From Gallionellaceae bacterium (GTDB lineage Bacteria; Pseudomonadota; Gammaproteobacteria; Burkholderiales; Gallionellaceae), in NCBI GenBank assembly GCA_028713345.1, contig JAQTOM010000014.1:1-35603 (forward strand): a DNA stretch of 35,603 nt. Direction: 5' to 3'. The stretch's first letter is position 1. Each line of letters begins with the position of its first letter. The notes under the pieces were generated by a model. It ran no database searches and had not been told where the DNA came from. It worked only from the letters and a program-made list of their open reading frames with translations. A program made the position numbers and the translations under genes. This document shows positions 1-8,502 of this stretch, one piece after another.

Positions 1-855
1 TTTTTGCACCTGCAAAACGATTATGAGGTGAGGGCGATTTCCCGCCTGCGCGACAAGGTAACAGAACTCGGTACCAAGCTTTATATGCCAAGCGCAGACA
101 CCATTGAAAACTGCGTGGACAAGCAGAAATCTTATGCAATATGGCAGGCATCCGGTGTCCGCGTGCCTGAGACGATTTTATTGAATGACGAAAATGATTT
201 AAAGACGGCCTTTGACAAATTTGGTTCGACCATCTGGGTACGTGCAATTGAGGGCGGTGGCGGGCGTGGTGCGTTGCCAGCTGACAACTATGAGTTCGCC
301 AGGATATGGATTGAACGCTTCAAGGGGTGGGGGACGTTTACCGCATCGGAGCTGCTATCGGAAAAAAGTATTACTTGGCAATCGATTTGGTATGAGGGTG
401 AATTGGTTGTTGCGCAGACGCGCCGCCGCCGTAGCTGGAATTTCGGCAACCGCACACTTTCCGGGGTCACTGGCATAACCGGGGTTGGTGAAACTTGTTC
501 TGACCCTTTAGTGGATCGTATTGCACAAGACTCTATCCTTGCCATAGATAAAAAACCGCATGGGATTTTTTCGGCTGACATGACCTACGACTTTGCAGGC
601 TTTCCCAAGCCAACTGAAATCAATATCAGTCGTTTTTTTACGACGCATTATTTTTTTACCAAGGCGGGATTAAATTTTCCTGAGATTTATTGCAATATCG
701 CACTGGATAATAATTTCCCGGTGCTGGAGAAAAGGATTAATCCGCTACCTGATGGGTTAATCTGGATTCGCGGGATGGATCAAGCACCTGTTCTTACAAC
801 AGCAGATAAACTTGTAGAGTTTGAAAAAGAGTATGCCATTTCCATGGGAGCATAA
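1..855 (+). CDS. ATP-grasp domain protein, carbamoyl-phosphate-synthase-like (5' partial)
   Basis: The frame is open to the left edge, so the N-terminus is probably missing; a TTG at base 4 is the first possible start but has no visible ribosome site. 284 residues remain. The glycine-rich EGGGGRGA after IWVRAI matches the ATP-grasp nucleotide loop, and KPTEINISRF near the C-terminus matches the metal-binding end of the fold. ATP-grasp enzymes join a carboxylate to an amine or thiol through an acyl-phosphate. The substrate cannot be read from sequence; in a glycan locus it may attach an amino acid or carbamoyl group to a sugar (inference). The stop is 2 bases before the next start, so it is translationally linked to the methyltransferase. 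Confidence 0.75.
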   Translation, partial: FLHLQNDYEVRAISRLRDKVTELGTKLYMPSADTIENCVDKQKSYAIWQASGVRVPETILLNDENDLKTAFDKFGSTIWVRAIEGGGGRGALPADNYEFARIWIERFKGWGTFTASELLSEKSITWQSIWYEGELVVAQTRRRRSWNFGNRTLSGVTGITGVGETCSDPLVDRIAQDSILAIDKKPHGIFSADMTYDFAGFPKPTEINISRFFTTHYFFTKAGLNFPEIYCNIALDNNFPVLEKRINPLPDGLIWIRGMDQAPVLTTADKLVEFEKEYAISMGA

Positions 856-857
856 TT

Positions 858-1574
858 ATGTTGATTGATGAAAAAAAACACGTAGAGCAGGTATCGGGCT
901 GGTATTTAGAGGAACAGTTGGACTTTGACAAACGATTGATTCGTGGACGTTATGAAACATTAAAAAAATATTTAATTGGCCCCAATGGATTGGAGCTTGG
1001 TTCGGCAGATGGTCAGATGACTCGGTTTTTACTGGCAGACTTTGAAAAATTAACTATTGTGGATGGTGCTCCAGAGTTATTGGAAATGATTCCAGAAGCT
1101 CAAAACTTGACAAAGGTCCATAGCTTATTCGAGGAATTTAAGCCAAACGAAAAATTTAACACCATAATTATGGAGCATATATTGGAGCATGTTGAATTTC
1201 CGGTATCGTTGCTCAAGTTGGTGAAAAATTGGCTTGCTCCAAATGGCAGAATGTTACTAGGTGTGCCAAATGGGCACTCTATTCATCGTTTGGTTGCCGT
1301 AAAAATGGGTCTCTTAGAGAATCCATGTCAACTGAATAACCGAGATATTTCTCAAGGTCACCGCAGGGTTTATACGCCGGAAACATTCAGGAAAGATATA
1401 ACCGAGGCGGGTTTGCAGATTGAAACTATGGGGGGAGTCTTCTTTAAACCACTGTCGAATAAACAAATTCAAGATAACTGGACAGAGGAAATGATTCAAG
1501 GTTTCTATGCATTGGGAAAAGAATTCCCGTGGAATGCAGCTGATCTATACGCAGTATGCAGAATAGAACAATAA
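858..1574 (+). CDS. class I SAM-dependent methyltransferase
   Basis: 238 residues. Motif I is GLELGSADGQ near residue 45, followed by the acidic LTIVDGAPELLE and by IIMEHILEHVEFP, the signature of Methyltransf_11/23 family enzymes. No membrane segment or signal peptide is visible, so it is cytosolic. It probably methylates a sugar nucleotide, a glycan or the product of the ATP-grasp enzyme encoded 2 bases upstream; the substrate is unknown. Its last 19 bases overlap the HAD gene, so the three genes appear translationally coupled. The gene is clearly A/T-rich compared with the metal and isc regions, which suggests acquisition with the glycan locus. Confidence 0.8.
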   Translation: MLIDEKKHVEQVSGWYLEEQLDFDKRLIRGRYETLKKYLIGPNGLELGSADGQMTRFLLADFEKLTIVDGAPELLEMIPEAQNLTKVHSLFEEFKPNEKFNTIIMEHILEHVEFPVSLLKLVKNWLAPNGRMLLGVPNGHSIHRLVAVKMGLLENPCQLNNRDISQGHRRVYTPETFRKDITEAGLQIETMGGVFFKPLSNKQIQDNWTEEMIQGFYALGKEFPWNAADLYAVCRIEQ

Positions 1575-2224
1575 AAACGATTATCCTAGATTTGGATGGC
1601 CCGCTACTGGATGGCATGCAGCGGCACTACCAGTGTTATCGCGACATTTTGCTGGAGCATGGTTTTGCACCCATCCCGATGCGGCAATATTGGGAAATGA
1701 AGCGTAACCGGGTGGATCGTAGAAAATTGCTGGCTTTAAGCAATGCCAGCGATTTATACGATGAATTTCTGGCTTCATGGATTCAAAGAATTGAGGCCAG
1801 GAAATATCTTGCTTTAGACAGGCTCCAGAGCCGTGTTGAAGACATCTTGGTCAATTGGAAGAAATCCGGGATACGCTTGTTGCTTGCGACCATGCGGAAT
1901 AATGCAGCCCATCTTCATTGGCAACTTGATAAATTGGGAATTGCTGATTCTCTGGATGAGGTGGTTGTAGTGGGTAGTGGTCAGGCAGGCGCGAGCAAGT
2001 CGGCAGAAATTAAACCGTTGCTAAGTAATAAGCGTTTGGATGAGGTAATCTGGATTGGCGATACAGAGGTCGATATTCATGCTGCGCGTGAGCTGGGAGT
2101 TAAGGTCTGTGTACTGACTTGCGGCCTAAGGGCAGAGGAGTATCTTGCAAGCTTGGCTCCAGATATGATCGAAGAAAATTTAAGTTCCTTCGCCACAAAA
2201 TTAGTTTATCAGGCTGAGAAATGA
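1556..2224 (+). CDS. HAD-superfamily hydrolase, phosphoglycolate-phosphatase-like
   Basis: 222 residues. HAD motif I is LDLDGP (D12 nucleophile, D14 acid/base). Motif II is the Thr in LLATMRNN, motif III a Lys in ASKSAEIK, and motif IV is WIGDTEVD. An alpha-helical cap lies between motifs I and II, as in Gph-type phosphatases. The start overlaps the methyltransferase gene by 19 bases. The likely role is removing a phosphate from a small metabolite or sugar phosphate made by the neighbouring ATP-grasp and methyltransferase enzymes (inference). The real substrate is not known. Confidence 0.8.
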   Translation: MQNRTIKTIILDLDGPLLDGMQRHYQCYRDILLEHGFAPIPMRQYWEMKRNRVDRRKLLALSNASDLYDEFLASWIQRIEARKYLALDRLQSRVEDILVNWKKSGIRLLLATMRNNAAHLHWQLDKLGIADSLDEVVVVGSGQAGASKSAEIKPLLSNKRLDEVIWIGDTEVDIHAARELGVKVCVLTCGLRAEEYLASLAPDMIEENLSSFATKLVYQAEK

Positions 2225-2228
2225 TTCG

Positions 2229-2627
2229 ATGATTCGATTATTCGATACCGAGTCCACGCGGTTTGTCGTGGCTGGCGGGATCAATACAATTTTTAGCTAC
2301 GTGCTATATCTGCTGCTGTTGCCAATTACGGCATACGTCATAGCGTATTCAATTTCGTTCATCGCGGGTGTCGTCAGTGGCTATACATTAAACACGCTCT
2401 TGGTGTTCAAGCAGCCATGGACGTTAAAAAAATTATTCCAATACCCCTTGGTATATATTGCCCAATATCTTGTCGGCATAGTGCTTTTATCGATTCTCGT
2501 GGGCTACTTGAACATTAATGAAAGATTGGCACCGCTCGTTAATGTTGTTCTGCTTTTACCGCTTACATTTATTTTAAGCAAAAAAATCATTAAACCTGGA
2601 GTAAAGCATGAAACGATCCGTCAATGA
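2229..2627 (+). CDS. GtrA family membrane protein
   Basis: 132 residues with four hydrophobic segments. The N-terminal TRFVVAGGINTIFSYVLY and the SGYTLNTLLVFK segment are typical of GtrA/DPMS2-type proteins. The family includes flippase-like proteins that move undecaprenyl-phosphate-linked sugars across the inner membrane, and partners of polyprenyl-phosphate glycosyltransferases. It begins 4 bases after the HAD stop, inside a short ATGATTCG direct repeat, and overlaps the ketoisomerase gene by 20 bases. This location supports a role in exporting the lipid-linked sugar of this locus. Confidence 0.8.
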   Translation: MIRLFDTESTRFVVAGGINTIFSYVLYLLLLPITAYVIAYSISFIAGVVSGYTLNTLLVFKQPWTLKKLFQYPLVYIAQYLVGIVLLSILVGYLNINERLAPLVNVVLLLPLTFILSKKIIKPGVKHETIRQ

Positions 2628-3045
2628 CTGCGTAATACTCGATTTGCCAAAGATTAGTGATGCACGTGGAAATTTAACCTTCATCGAGGGCAACAGCCAC
2701 ATCCCTTTTGATATCAAGCGGGTTTATTATTTATATGATGTGCCTGGCGGCGCCGAACGAGGCGAGCACGCACACAAAGATTTACATCAGTTAATTGTAG
2801 CCATATCTGGCAGTTTTGATGTTATTTTGAATGACGGCCACGAAGAGCGGAGGTTTCATTTAAACAGGTCTTATTTTGGCTTGTATGTATGCCCCATGAT
2901 GTGGCGTGGCCTCGATAATTTTTCATCAGGTTCTGTATGTATGGTTTTGGCCTCCGATATCTATGATGAAAATGATTATATAAGAGAACGCGAAGTGTTT
3001 TTTCAACTTGCACAAGACGAACAAAATGACCATTCCATTCCTTGA
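2608..3045 (+). CDS. dTDP-4-dehydro-6-deoxy-glucose 3,4-ketoisomerase, FdtA/QdtA (WxcM-like cupin)
   Basis: 145 residues, a single cupin domain. The family core is easy to see: [10 protein letters not shown] at residues 18-27, [20 protein letters not shown] with the histidine pair H54 and H56, and the later [11 protein letters not shown]. These enzymes move the keto group of dTDP-4-keto-6-deoxyglucose from C4 to C3, which prepares it for amination. Sequence alone does not separate FdtA (3-keto-galacto product, Fuc3N route) from QdtA (3-keto-gluco, Qui3N route). It overlaps both gtrA and the aminotransferase gene, so the two consecutive pathway steps are co-translated. Confidence 0.85.
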   Translation: MKRSVNDCVILDLPKISDARGNLTFIEGNSHIPFDIKRVYYLYDVPGGAERGEHAHKDLHQLIVAISGSFDVILNDGHEERRFHLNRSYFGLYVCPMMWRGLDNFSSGSVCMVLASDIYDENDYIREREVFFQLAQDEQNDHSIP

Positions 3046-4129
3046 CATCAAAGCCCAGCATGTCGAAATAAAAGATGCACTAGATGCCGCCTATCACCGC
3101 GTTATCAATTCTGGTCAGTATATTCTAGGTTCTGAGGTTATAGCTTTTGAACAAGAGTTCGCTGCTTACTGCGATACCAAATATTGTGTTGGTGTCAGCA
3201 ATGGCCTGGAAGCGCTGCATCTAGTTTTACGAGCATACGATATTGGCAACGGCGACGAGGTGATTGTTCCTACCAATACCTACATTGCAACATGGCTGGC
3301 AGTGTCGTACTGCGGAGCCAAGCCAATACCCGTCGAACCTGACGAAAAAACATATAACCTTGACCCCGCACTAATTGAGGCGGCAATTACACCTCGCACC
3401 AAGGCGATCATTGCTGTGCATCTATATGGTCAGCCCGCAGATATGGACGCGATAAATGCGATTGCCAAACGCCACAAGCTGAAATTAATTGAAGATGCAG
3501 CCCAAGCGCATGGAGCCTTATACAAGGGGCGAAAAGTGGGCGGCTTGGGCGATGCTGCGGGGTTTAGTTTCTATCCGGGCAAGAATCTCGGTGCTATAGG
3601 CGACGCGGGTGCAATTACAACGAATGATGCGGATATTGCGCATAAGGTAAGTGTGTTGCGTAACTATGGTTCTCAAATAAAGTATCACAATGAAGTAAAG
3701 GGGTTTAACTCACGGCTCGATGAGTTGCAGGCAGCGTTTCTGCGTGAGAAACTGAAAAAACTAGATGAGTGGAATGGGCGGCGTAAACGATTGGCAGTGG
3801 AATATCTTCGCCAATTTACGGGTGGCGATCTCGGCCTGCCCTTTGTCCCGGAATGGGCAGATCCCGTCTGGCATTTGTTCGTCGTGCGATCAGCGCGGCG
3901 TGATGCACTTCAATCGCATCTCGCTGAACAGGGGATCGGCGCAATGATTCACTATCCCATCCCGCCATACCTGCAGGCTGCTTATGCAGAACTGGGTTTC
4001 AGAGTGGGCGATTTCCCTATTGCGGATGTTATCCATAGAGAGGTGTTGAGCTTACCTATAGGGCCGCATGTGAGAAATTGGGAAATAAATATTGTAGTTA
4101 AATCAGTTAGAGATTTTTTGGATGCGTGA
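3026..4129 (+). CDS. DegT/DnrJ/EryC1/StrS sugar aminotransferase, FdtB/QdtB-like
   Basis: 367 residues from the ATG at 3026 ([12 protein letters not shown]); an in-frame TTG at 3008 lies inside the previous gene and is less likely. Family landmarks are [18 protein letters not shown] (D157 contacts the PLP ring nitrogen) and [16 protein letters not shown] with K186 as the PLP Schiff-base lysine. It transfers an amino group, normally from glutamate, to the 3-keto sugar made by the upstream ketoisomerase, giving dTDP-Fuc3N or dTDP-Qui3N. No N-acetyltransferase or N-formyltransferase that would finish the sugar lies in this window. The first 20 bases overlap the ketoisomerase gene. Confidence 0.88.
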   Translation: MTIPFLDIKAQHVEIKDALDAAYHRVINSGQYILGSEVIAFEQEFAAYCDTKYCVGVSNGLEALHLVLRAYDIGNGDEVIVPTNTYIATWLAVSYCGAKPIPVEPDEKTYNLDPALIEAAITPRTKAIIAVHLYGQPADMDAINAIAKRHKLKLIEDAAQAHGALYKGRKVGGLGDAAGFSFYPGKNLGAIGDAGAITTNDADIAHKVSVLRNYGSQIKYHNEVKGFNSRLDELQAAFLREKLKKLDEWNGRRKRLAVEYLRQFTGGDLGLPFVPEWADPVWHLFVVRSARRDALQSHLAEQGIGAMIHYPIPPYLQAAYAELGFRVGDFPIADVIHREVLSLPIGPHVRNWEINIVVKSVRDFLDA

Positions 4130-4289
4130 GCCTACCCATCGAATACGGATAGCGCCTAATTGAGGCCGTCTCTTGGTGTGCGAGTTTTAAGGAACGCAGA
4201 TTATCCGTCTCGTTCGCCATGCCCATTTTGTATGGCTTGGCACGAGCGAAAAAATCTCTTTTCCTTTGGTTAATCCAGGTGCATAGGGT
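4130..4289 (+). other. intergenic spacer in the glycan locus
   Basis: 160 bases with no convincing gene on either strand. An imperfect stem could form between about 4210 and 4255 (TCGTTCG against CGAGCGA) with a short A-run after it. It might end transcription of the first operon block, but the pairing is weak. The base composition becomes more GC-rich from here on, so this may be a junction between an imported block (genes before 4130) and the glycosyltransferase block. Confidence 0.3.
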
Positions 4290-5033
4290 ATGACAGTGCC
4301 GTTGGTGACGATTGCGGTTCCATCTTTTAACCAAGGGCGATTCTTGGACGATGCACTGACTTCTATTTTTCAACAGGAAATACCTGTTGAAGTATTTGTC
4401 CTGGATGGCGGATCGACGGATAACTCCCCGGAGGTTATCCACAGGTGGGAACACCGCCTGGCTGGCTGGCGTAGTCATGCCGATGAGGGGCAGGCGGCAG
4501 CGATCAACGAAGGTGTTGCACGGGGGCGTGCGCCCTATGTGTGCTGGATGAATAGTGACGACTGGTTTTTGCCTTCCGGCTTGGCGAAACTGCTTGCCGA
4601 ACTGGAAAATCATCCTGAAGCGCCTGCTGTGTATGGGCGTGCATGGAATGTGGTGCAAAAATCGGGAAAGCGATATCCGGTCTGGGTGGAGCCGTTCAAC
4701 GAACGCCGCCTAGCTTTGCGCTGCATCATTTCCCAGCCTGCAACCCTGATTCGACGCACAGCCTGGGAGGCCGTGGGTGGCGTGGATGAAAAGTTGCACA
4801 TGGCGATGGACTATGACTTGTGGTGGCGGCTGTTTAAGCGGTTTGGACCATTACATTTTCTGGATGATTTTGTGGCGGTAAATCGGGAGCACGTGGATAC
4901 CAAGACTAAAACCCAGCGTCGTAAACATTATCGGGAGGCAATGGACGTTGTGCGCAGACACTATGGTCGAGTACCATTGAAATGGTGGTTGGCGCAGCCT
5001 TACGCGGTGTGGTTTAAATCAATAGCTGGTTAA
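4290..5033 (+). CDS. glycosyltransferase family 2
   Basis: 247 residues. The GT-A N-terminus VTIAVPSFNQGRFLDDALTS is typical of GT2. It is followed by the nucleotide-binding VLDGGSTDNS, then GQAAAINEG and the metal-site region WMNSDDWF. A later DYDLWWRL is also typical of the group. There is no membrane segment. It transfers one sugar from a nucleotide donor to a lipid-linked acceptor in the cytoplasm; donor and linkage cannot be predicted. An AGGG sits too close to the ATG to be an ideal ribosome site, but no better start is visible. The next gene begins 15 bases downstream. Confidence 0.88.
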   Translation: MTVPLVTIAVPSFNQGRFLDDALTSIFQQEIPVEVFVLDGGSTDNSPEVIHRWEHRLAGWRSHADEGQAAAINEGVARGRAPYVCWMNSDDWFLPSGLAKLLAELENHPEAPAVYGRAWNVVQKSGKRYPVWVEPFNERRLALRCIISQPATLIRRTAWEAVGGVDEKLHMAMDYDLWWRLFKRFGPLHFLDDFVAVNREHVDTKTKTQRRKHYREAMDVVRRHYGRVPLKWWLAQPYAVWFKSIAG

Positions 5034-5048
5034 TCGGAACAGGATCAC

Positions 5049-6161
5049 ATGCGGGTTCTACATTTCTTTAAGACATCCTTCCCCGATACGATGGGGGGTG
5101 TTGAGCAGGTTATCAATCAGATTGCCAGAGGTGCCACCAAACTCGGTGTCAAGACCGATGTCCTTTCACTTACGCCAGACCGGGTTGCGCGCGCTATCGA
5201 AATCGATGGTTACCTGGCGCATCGTGCTCGTATGGATTTCCAGATTGCTTCGACGGGGTTTTCGGCTTCGGCCTTCTTGCGTTTTGCGCAGTTGGCGCAG
5301 AAGGCGGATGTCATTCATTACCACTTCCCATGGCCATTCATGGATGTGGTGCATTTTGCGACCCGGGTAAAGAGGCCGACGGTGGTGACTTATCACTCGG
5401 ATATCATTCGCCAAAAGTATCTGCTCAAGCTTTATCGCCCTTTAAAGCAAAGGTTTCTGGCAAGCATGGATTGCATTGTCGCCACCTCGCCGAATTATCT
5501 GGCGACCAGCGATGTGCTGGGGAGGTTTTCAGACAAGGTCAGCGTGATTCCGATTGGGCTGGACAAGGCCACCTACCCACAGCCGCTGCCAGATCGTTTG
5601 CAGTTCTGGCGCGAGAAACTCGGCTTGAAATTCTTCTTGTTCGTCGGAGTCCTTCGTTACTACAAGGGTCTCCATGTTTTGATAGAGGCGGCACAAGGAG
5701 CAGACTACCCCATCGTGATTGTTGGTGCGGGTCCGATTGAACAGGAATTGAAGGCGCAGGCCGTGCAGCTTGGTTTACGCAATATTCACTTTCTTGGACT
5801 CTTGCCTGACAGTGATAAAGTCGCGCTACTGACGCTGTGCTATGGGGTGGTGTTCCCTTCGCATCTGCGCTCTGAGGCTTTTGGTATTTCGCTGCTGGAG
5901 GGGGCGATGTACGGCAAGCCGATGATCTCCAGTGAAATTGGCACTGGAACGACTTTTATTAATATCGGCGATGAAACCGGGCTGGTGGTGCCACCCAGCG
6001 ATCCCGTGGCACTGCGGCAAGCTATGTGTTATCTGTGGGAGCACCCCGAGGAAGCTGCCAAAATGGGCAAATGCGCCGAAGAACGGTATTGGAAACACTT
6101 TACGGCAGAGCAGATGGTGAAGTCGTATATGGATTTGTACAGCGGCCTGGTGAGACGATAG
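5049..6161 (+). CDS. glycosyltransferase family 4 (GT-B fold)
   Basis: 370 residues. The N-terminal half has MGGVEQVINQIARG and VVTYHSDI. The C-terminal half has FVGVLRYYKGLHVLIEA and SEAFGISLLEGAMYGKP, which carries the E-x7-E motif of retaining GT4 enzymes. Resemblance to O-antigen mannosyl- and rhamnosyltransferases is general only, so the sugar is not assigned. AGGAT five bases before the ATG is a plausible ribosome site. It lies 15 bases after the GT2 gene and 19 bases before the SDR gene, so the three form one transcription unit. Confidence 0.9.
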   Translation: MRVLHFFKTSFPDTMGGVEQVINQIARGATKLGVKTDVLSLTPDRVARAIEIDGYLAHRARMDFQIASTGFSASAFLRFAQLAQKADVIHYHFPWPFMDVVHFATRVKRPTVVTYHSDIIRQKYLLKLYRPLKQRFLASMDCIVATSPNYLATSDVLGRFSDKVSVIPIGLDKATYPQPLPDRLQFWREKLGLKFFLFVGVLRYYKGLHVLIEAAQGADYPIVIVGAGPIEQELKAQAVQLGLRNIHFLGLLPDSDKVALLTLCYGVVFPSHLRSEAFGISLLEGAMYGKPMISSEIGTGTTFINIGDETGLVVPPSDPVALRQAMCYLWEHPEEAAKMGKCAEERYWKHFTAEQMVKSYMDLYSGLVRR

Positions 6162-6180
6162 GCTGGGTGGAGGATTTAAT

Positions 6181-7065
6181 TTGCCTAATTCCATTGCATT
6201 ACGCAAGATTATTGTCACTGGCGCGACCAGCATGATTGGACATTTTTTGTTGCCCCGTCTGGTGGAGGCCGGCTATGAGGTGCATGCCATCAGCCGTGGC
6301 TATGTGGCCAATCCAGGAGCGGCATGGGCAAATGTAATCTGGCATCAGGCGGATATTACCCGCCCCGGACAACTGCCAAAACTTGATGCGGTAGCGCTTA
6401 TCCATCTCGGCCCACTATGGTTATTGCCGCCTTTGCTGCCCGCATTGAATTCGCTCAAGGTTGAGCGCGTGATCGGGTTTGGCTCGACCAGCCTCTTCAG
6501 CAAGGCGGTCTCTGCCGACGCGGGTGAGCGCGATTTCGTCGCCCGTCTTGCCGCTGCGGAAGATGCGATCAGGCAGCAAGGTGACAGCCTGGGAATTAAA
6601 TGGACGGTATTCCGCCCGACGCTGATCTACGATGGTGTCCGGGATAAAAACATTACGGTGATTACGCGTTTTGTCCGGCGCTATGGTTTTTTTCCGCTGC
6701 CGGGAAAAGCGGTGGGGCTGCGCCAGCCGGTCCATGCCGATGATCTCGCCGCCGCGTGTGTAAGCTGCCTCAATCATTCATCCACTTTCAACAAGGCATA
6801 CAACTTGAGCGGCGGGGAGACCATGAGCTACCGGCAGATGGTGGAAAGAATTTTCATGTCGCTCGGCAAGCCGCCCCGGTTTGTGCCTGTCCCACTGGGG
6901 TTATTCCGGCTGGCCATCCGCATCGCCTCACTGTTGCCGGGCAAACGTGGATTAACCGGGGAGATGGTCACACGCATGAATGCTGACTTGGCTTTTGACC
7001 ACGCTGACGCAACCCGTGACTTTGGCTTTGCGCCACGTAACTTCAATTTGAATTGCCGCACTTGA
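6181..7065 (+). CDS. NAD(P)-dependent epimerase/dehydratase-like protein (atypical SDR)
   Basis: 294 residues. The TTG start is chosen because GGAGG (6169-6173) lies 7 bases upstream. The Rossmann loop is VTGATSMIG with AISRG at the end of the second strand. RPTLIYDG and the QPVHADDLA segment are typical of extended and atypical SDRs of the nucleotide-sugar epimerase group. The classical YxxxK pair is not obvious, so it may be a 4-keto-sugar reductase or a non-canonical member rather than a true epimerase. It is the last gene of the glycan operon and faces the metal cluster tail to tail. Confidence 0.8.
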   Translation: MPNSIALRKIIVTGATSMIGHFLLPRLVEAGYEVHAISRGYVANPGAAWANVIWHQADITRPGQLPKLDAVALIHLGPLWLLPPLLPALNSLKVERVIGFGSTSLFSKAVSADAGERDFVARLAAAEDAIRQQGDSLGIKWTVFRPTLIYDGVRDKNITVITRFVRRYGFFPLPGKAVGLRQPVHADDLAAACVSCLNHSSTFNKAYNLSGGETMSYRQMVERIFMSLGKPPRFVPVPLGLFRLAIRIASLLPGKRGLTGEMVTRMNADLAFDHADATRDFGFAPRNFNLNCRT

Positions 7066-7114
7066 GATGAATCATGTGAATGGCCGTGGAGTTATAGGTT
7101 CGGCACACTTTATC

Positions 7115-7187
7115 CATGAATCCGTTCGCATTGAGCCTGTCGAAATGTGTACGGATTCATGTGCTTCGACATGCTCAGCACGAACGG
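7115..7187. repeat. nested inverted repeat, REP-like
   Basis: The outer arms, 7122-7144 and 7165-7187, match at 19 of 23 positions (CCGTTCG...TGTCGAA against TTCGACA...CGAACGG). An alternative inner stem pairs CATGAATCCGT (7115-7125) perfectly with 7151-7161. This GTTCG...GAGC...GTCGAA type of palindrome resembles dispersed repeats that I recall from many proteobacterial genomes. It lies between two convergent genes, a common place for such elements. Confidence 0.75.
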
Positions 7188-7228
7188 TGGTTTAGTTTAA
7201 TCCGTGCCGGATCAATAGTTTTGCATAG

Positions 7229-7293
7229 CCAACTGACTTATTCATCAAACGACGATGAATAAGTCATTGGTTAACGCCAGCCTGGTCGCTGGC
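7229..7293. terminator. strong hairpins between convergent genes, possible bidirectional terminator
   Basis: TGACTTATTCATC (7234-7246) pairs perfectly with 7254-7266 across a 7-base loop. Four more pairs (CCAA/TTGG) can form past a bulged C, so the stem spans 7229-7270. A second stem, GCCAGC (7276-7281) with GCTGGC (7288-7293), follows. Neither has a clear U-run, so intrinsic termination is uncertain, but the location downstream of both the SDR gene and the YHS gene fits a transcription barrier. Confidence 0.4.
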
Positions 7294-7317
7294 TATCTTC
7301 AAGCGAAAGGGGCAGAG

Positions 7318-7806
7318 TCAGGATCGGTGGCCACTGCAACAGGAAGCCTTATGCACCTCCAGGTTCCCTATCTCGCATTCCTCCTCATAATGCACAAATG
7401 CCCGGCGCAAACGCTCCGCGAAACCCTCGCCGAGCTGTACGCCAATCTCAGCCAGTTTTTCCTCGATCTGCTCCGCCGTCGCCTGGAGCAGGTCATAGGT
7501 GATCGCCACGCTGTCGCCCTCGGCCGAGACGACCTGGATACCCATCATGGCCTGCAACGCATCGCTTAGAGTCTTTGCCTGGCTGGACGATAAAGGCTGC
7601 GCCAAACGCAGGCGTCTTTGCTTGATTACCGAAAGTCCTTCCTGTTTCGGGGCCTTCTGTCCGGGTATGCCGACATACAGGTGGGGGTTGGCCTGGAAAC
7701 GTTCCTGGCATTGTTTGGAGCAGAAGGCATAAGAACCACCACGATACATAATCTGGTTGTCATTGGAATCAACTTGCATCCCGCAAACGTAATCTTTGGT
7801 TAACAT
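7318..7806 (-). CDS. YHS domain protein with C-terminal HMA-like fold
   Basis: 162 residues from the ATG at 7806 (MLTKDYVCGMQV), which has AAAGGAG about 7 bases upstream. Residues 1-45 are a YHS domain (C8, C29, C33), as found at the front of copper ATPases. Residues about 65-125 have the alternating pattern of an HMA-type ferredoxin-like fold (SSSQAKTLSDALQAM, VAITYDLLQATAEQIEEKL) but lack the usual CxxC. The C-terminus ends in CCSGH, another possible metal site. It is the last gene of the copper cluster and probably binds copper in the cytoplasm (inference). Confidence 0.75.
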   Translation of the reverse strand: MLTKDYVCGMQVDSNDNQIMYRGGSYAFCSKQCQERFQANPHLYVGIPGQKAPKQEGLSVIKQRRLRLAQPLSSSQAKTLSDALQAMMGIQVVSAEGDSVAITYDLLQATAEQIEEKLAEIGVQLGEGFAERLRRAFVHYEEECEIGNLEVHKASCCSGHRS

Positions 7807-7860
7807 TTCATTTCTCCTTTCGTTGTCGTGCAGCGCGGTGTAACCCGCCAAATGCCGGAT

Positions 7861-8502
7861 TTAACCAGCCGACCCCATGTGCGGAAAAAATGCGGGGGTC
7901 TTTTGGGCATACCGGATATAGGCATCTCCAAATTCTTCTGTCGCTTCCCGTTCCTCACGCCGCGCCAAGCGCACATACATCCACACCAGCACTGGGAGCA
8001 TCAGCAGCGTCAGGATCGTTGGCCATTGCAACAGGAAGCCGAACATGATGAGCACAAAAGCATCGTATTGCGGATGGCGAACCCTGGCGTAAGGCCCGGT
8101 AGTCGCCAGACGGTGTGCACGTTGCGCCCGATAGAGCACCTTCCATGCGGATGACAGGAGAAAGAATCCGCCGACGATGAATGCCATGCTGAGCAGATGA
8201 AACGGCCCGAAATGTGGATTCGCGCGCCAGCCGAACAGCATTTCAAGCAGATGGCCGGAATCGTGCGCGAACCAGTCCACGCCCGGATAGCGGCTTTGCA
8301 GCCAACCGGAGAGCAGATAGATGGTGAGCGGGAAGCCGTACATTTCGGTGAACAGCGCCACGATAAACGCCGAGAACGCGCCGAACGAGCGCCAGTCGCG
8401 CCGGCTTTGCGGCTTGGCAAAGCTGAAGGCAAAGATGATGAACACCAGAGAGTTGATGATGACCAGCGACCAGAGTCCGTAATCGGGAAACGGTGCGTTC
8501 AT
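7861..8502 (-). CDS. isoprenylcysteine carboxyl methyltransferase-like membrane protein
   Basis: 213 residues with five or six membrane segments. The C-terminal part has GPYARVRHPQY and EEREATEEFGDAYIRYAQKTPAFFP, the SAM-binding signature of the ICMT/PEMT membrane methyltransferase superfamily. Bacterial members near heavy-metal genes are common, but their substrate is unknown. AAGGAG precedes the ATG. The start overlaps the DUF2933 gene by 4 bases, so the two are translationally coupled and may work together in the inner membrane. Confidence 0.8.
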   Translation of the reverse strand: MNAPFPDYGLWSLVIINSLVFIIFAFSFAKPQSRRDWRSFGAFSAFIVALFTEMYGFPLTIYLLSGWLQSRYPGVDWFAHDSGHLLEMLFGWRANPHFGPFHLLSMAFIVGGFFLLSSAWKVLYRAQRAHRLATTGPYARVRHPQYDAFVLIMFGFLLQWPTILTLLMLPVLVWMYVRLARREEREATEEFGDAYIRYAQKTPAFFPHMGSAG

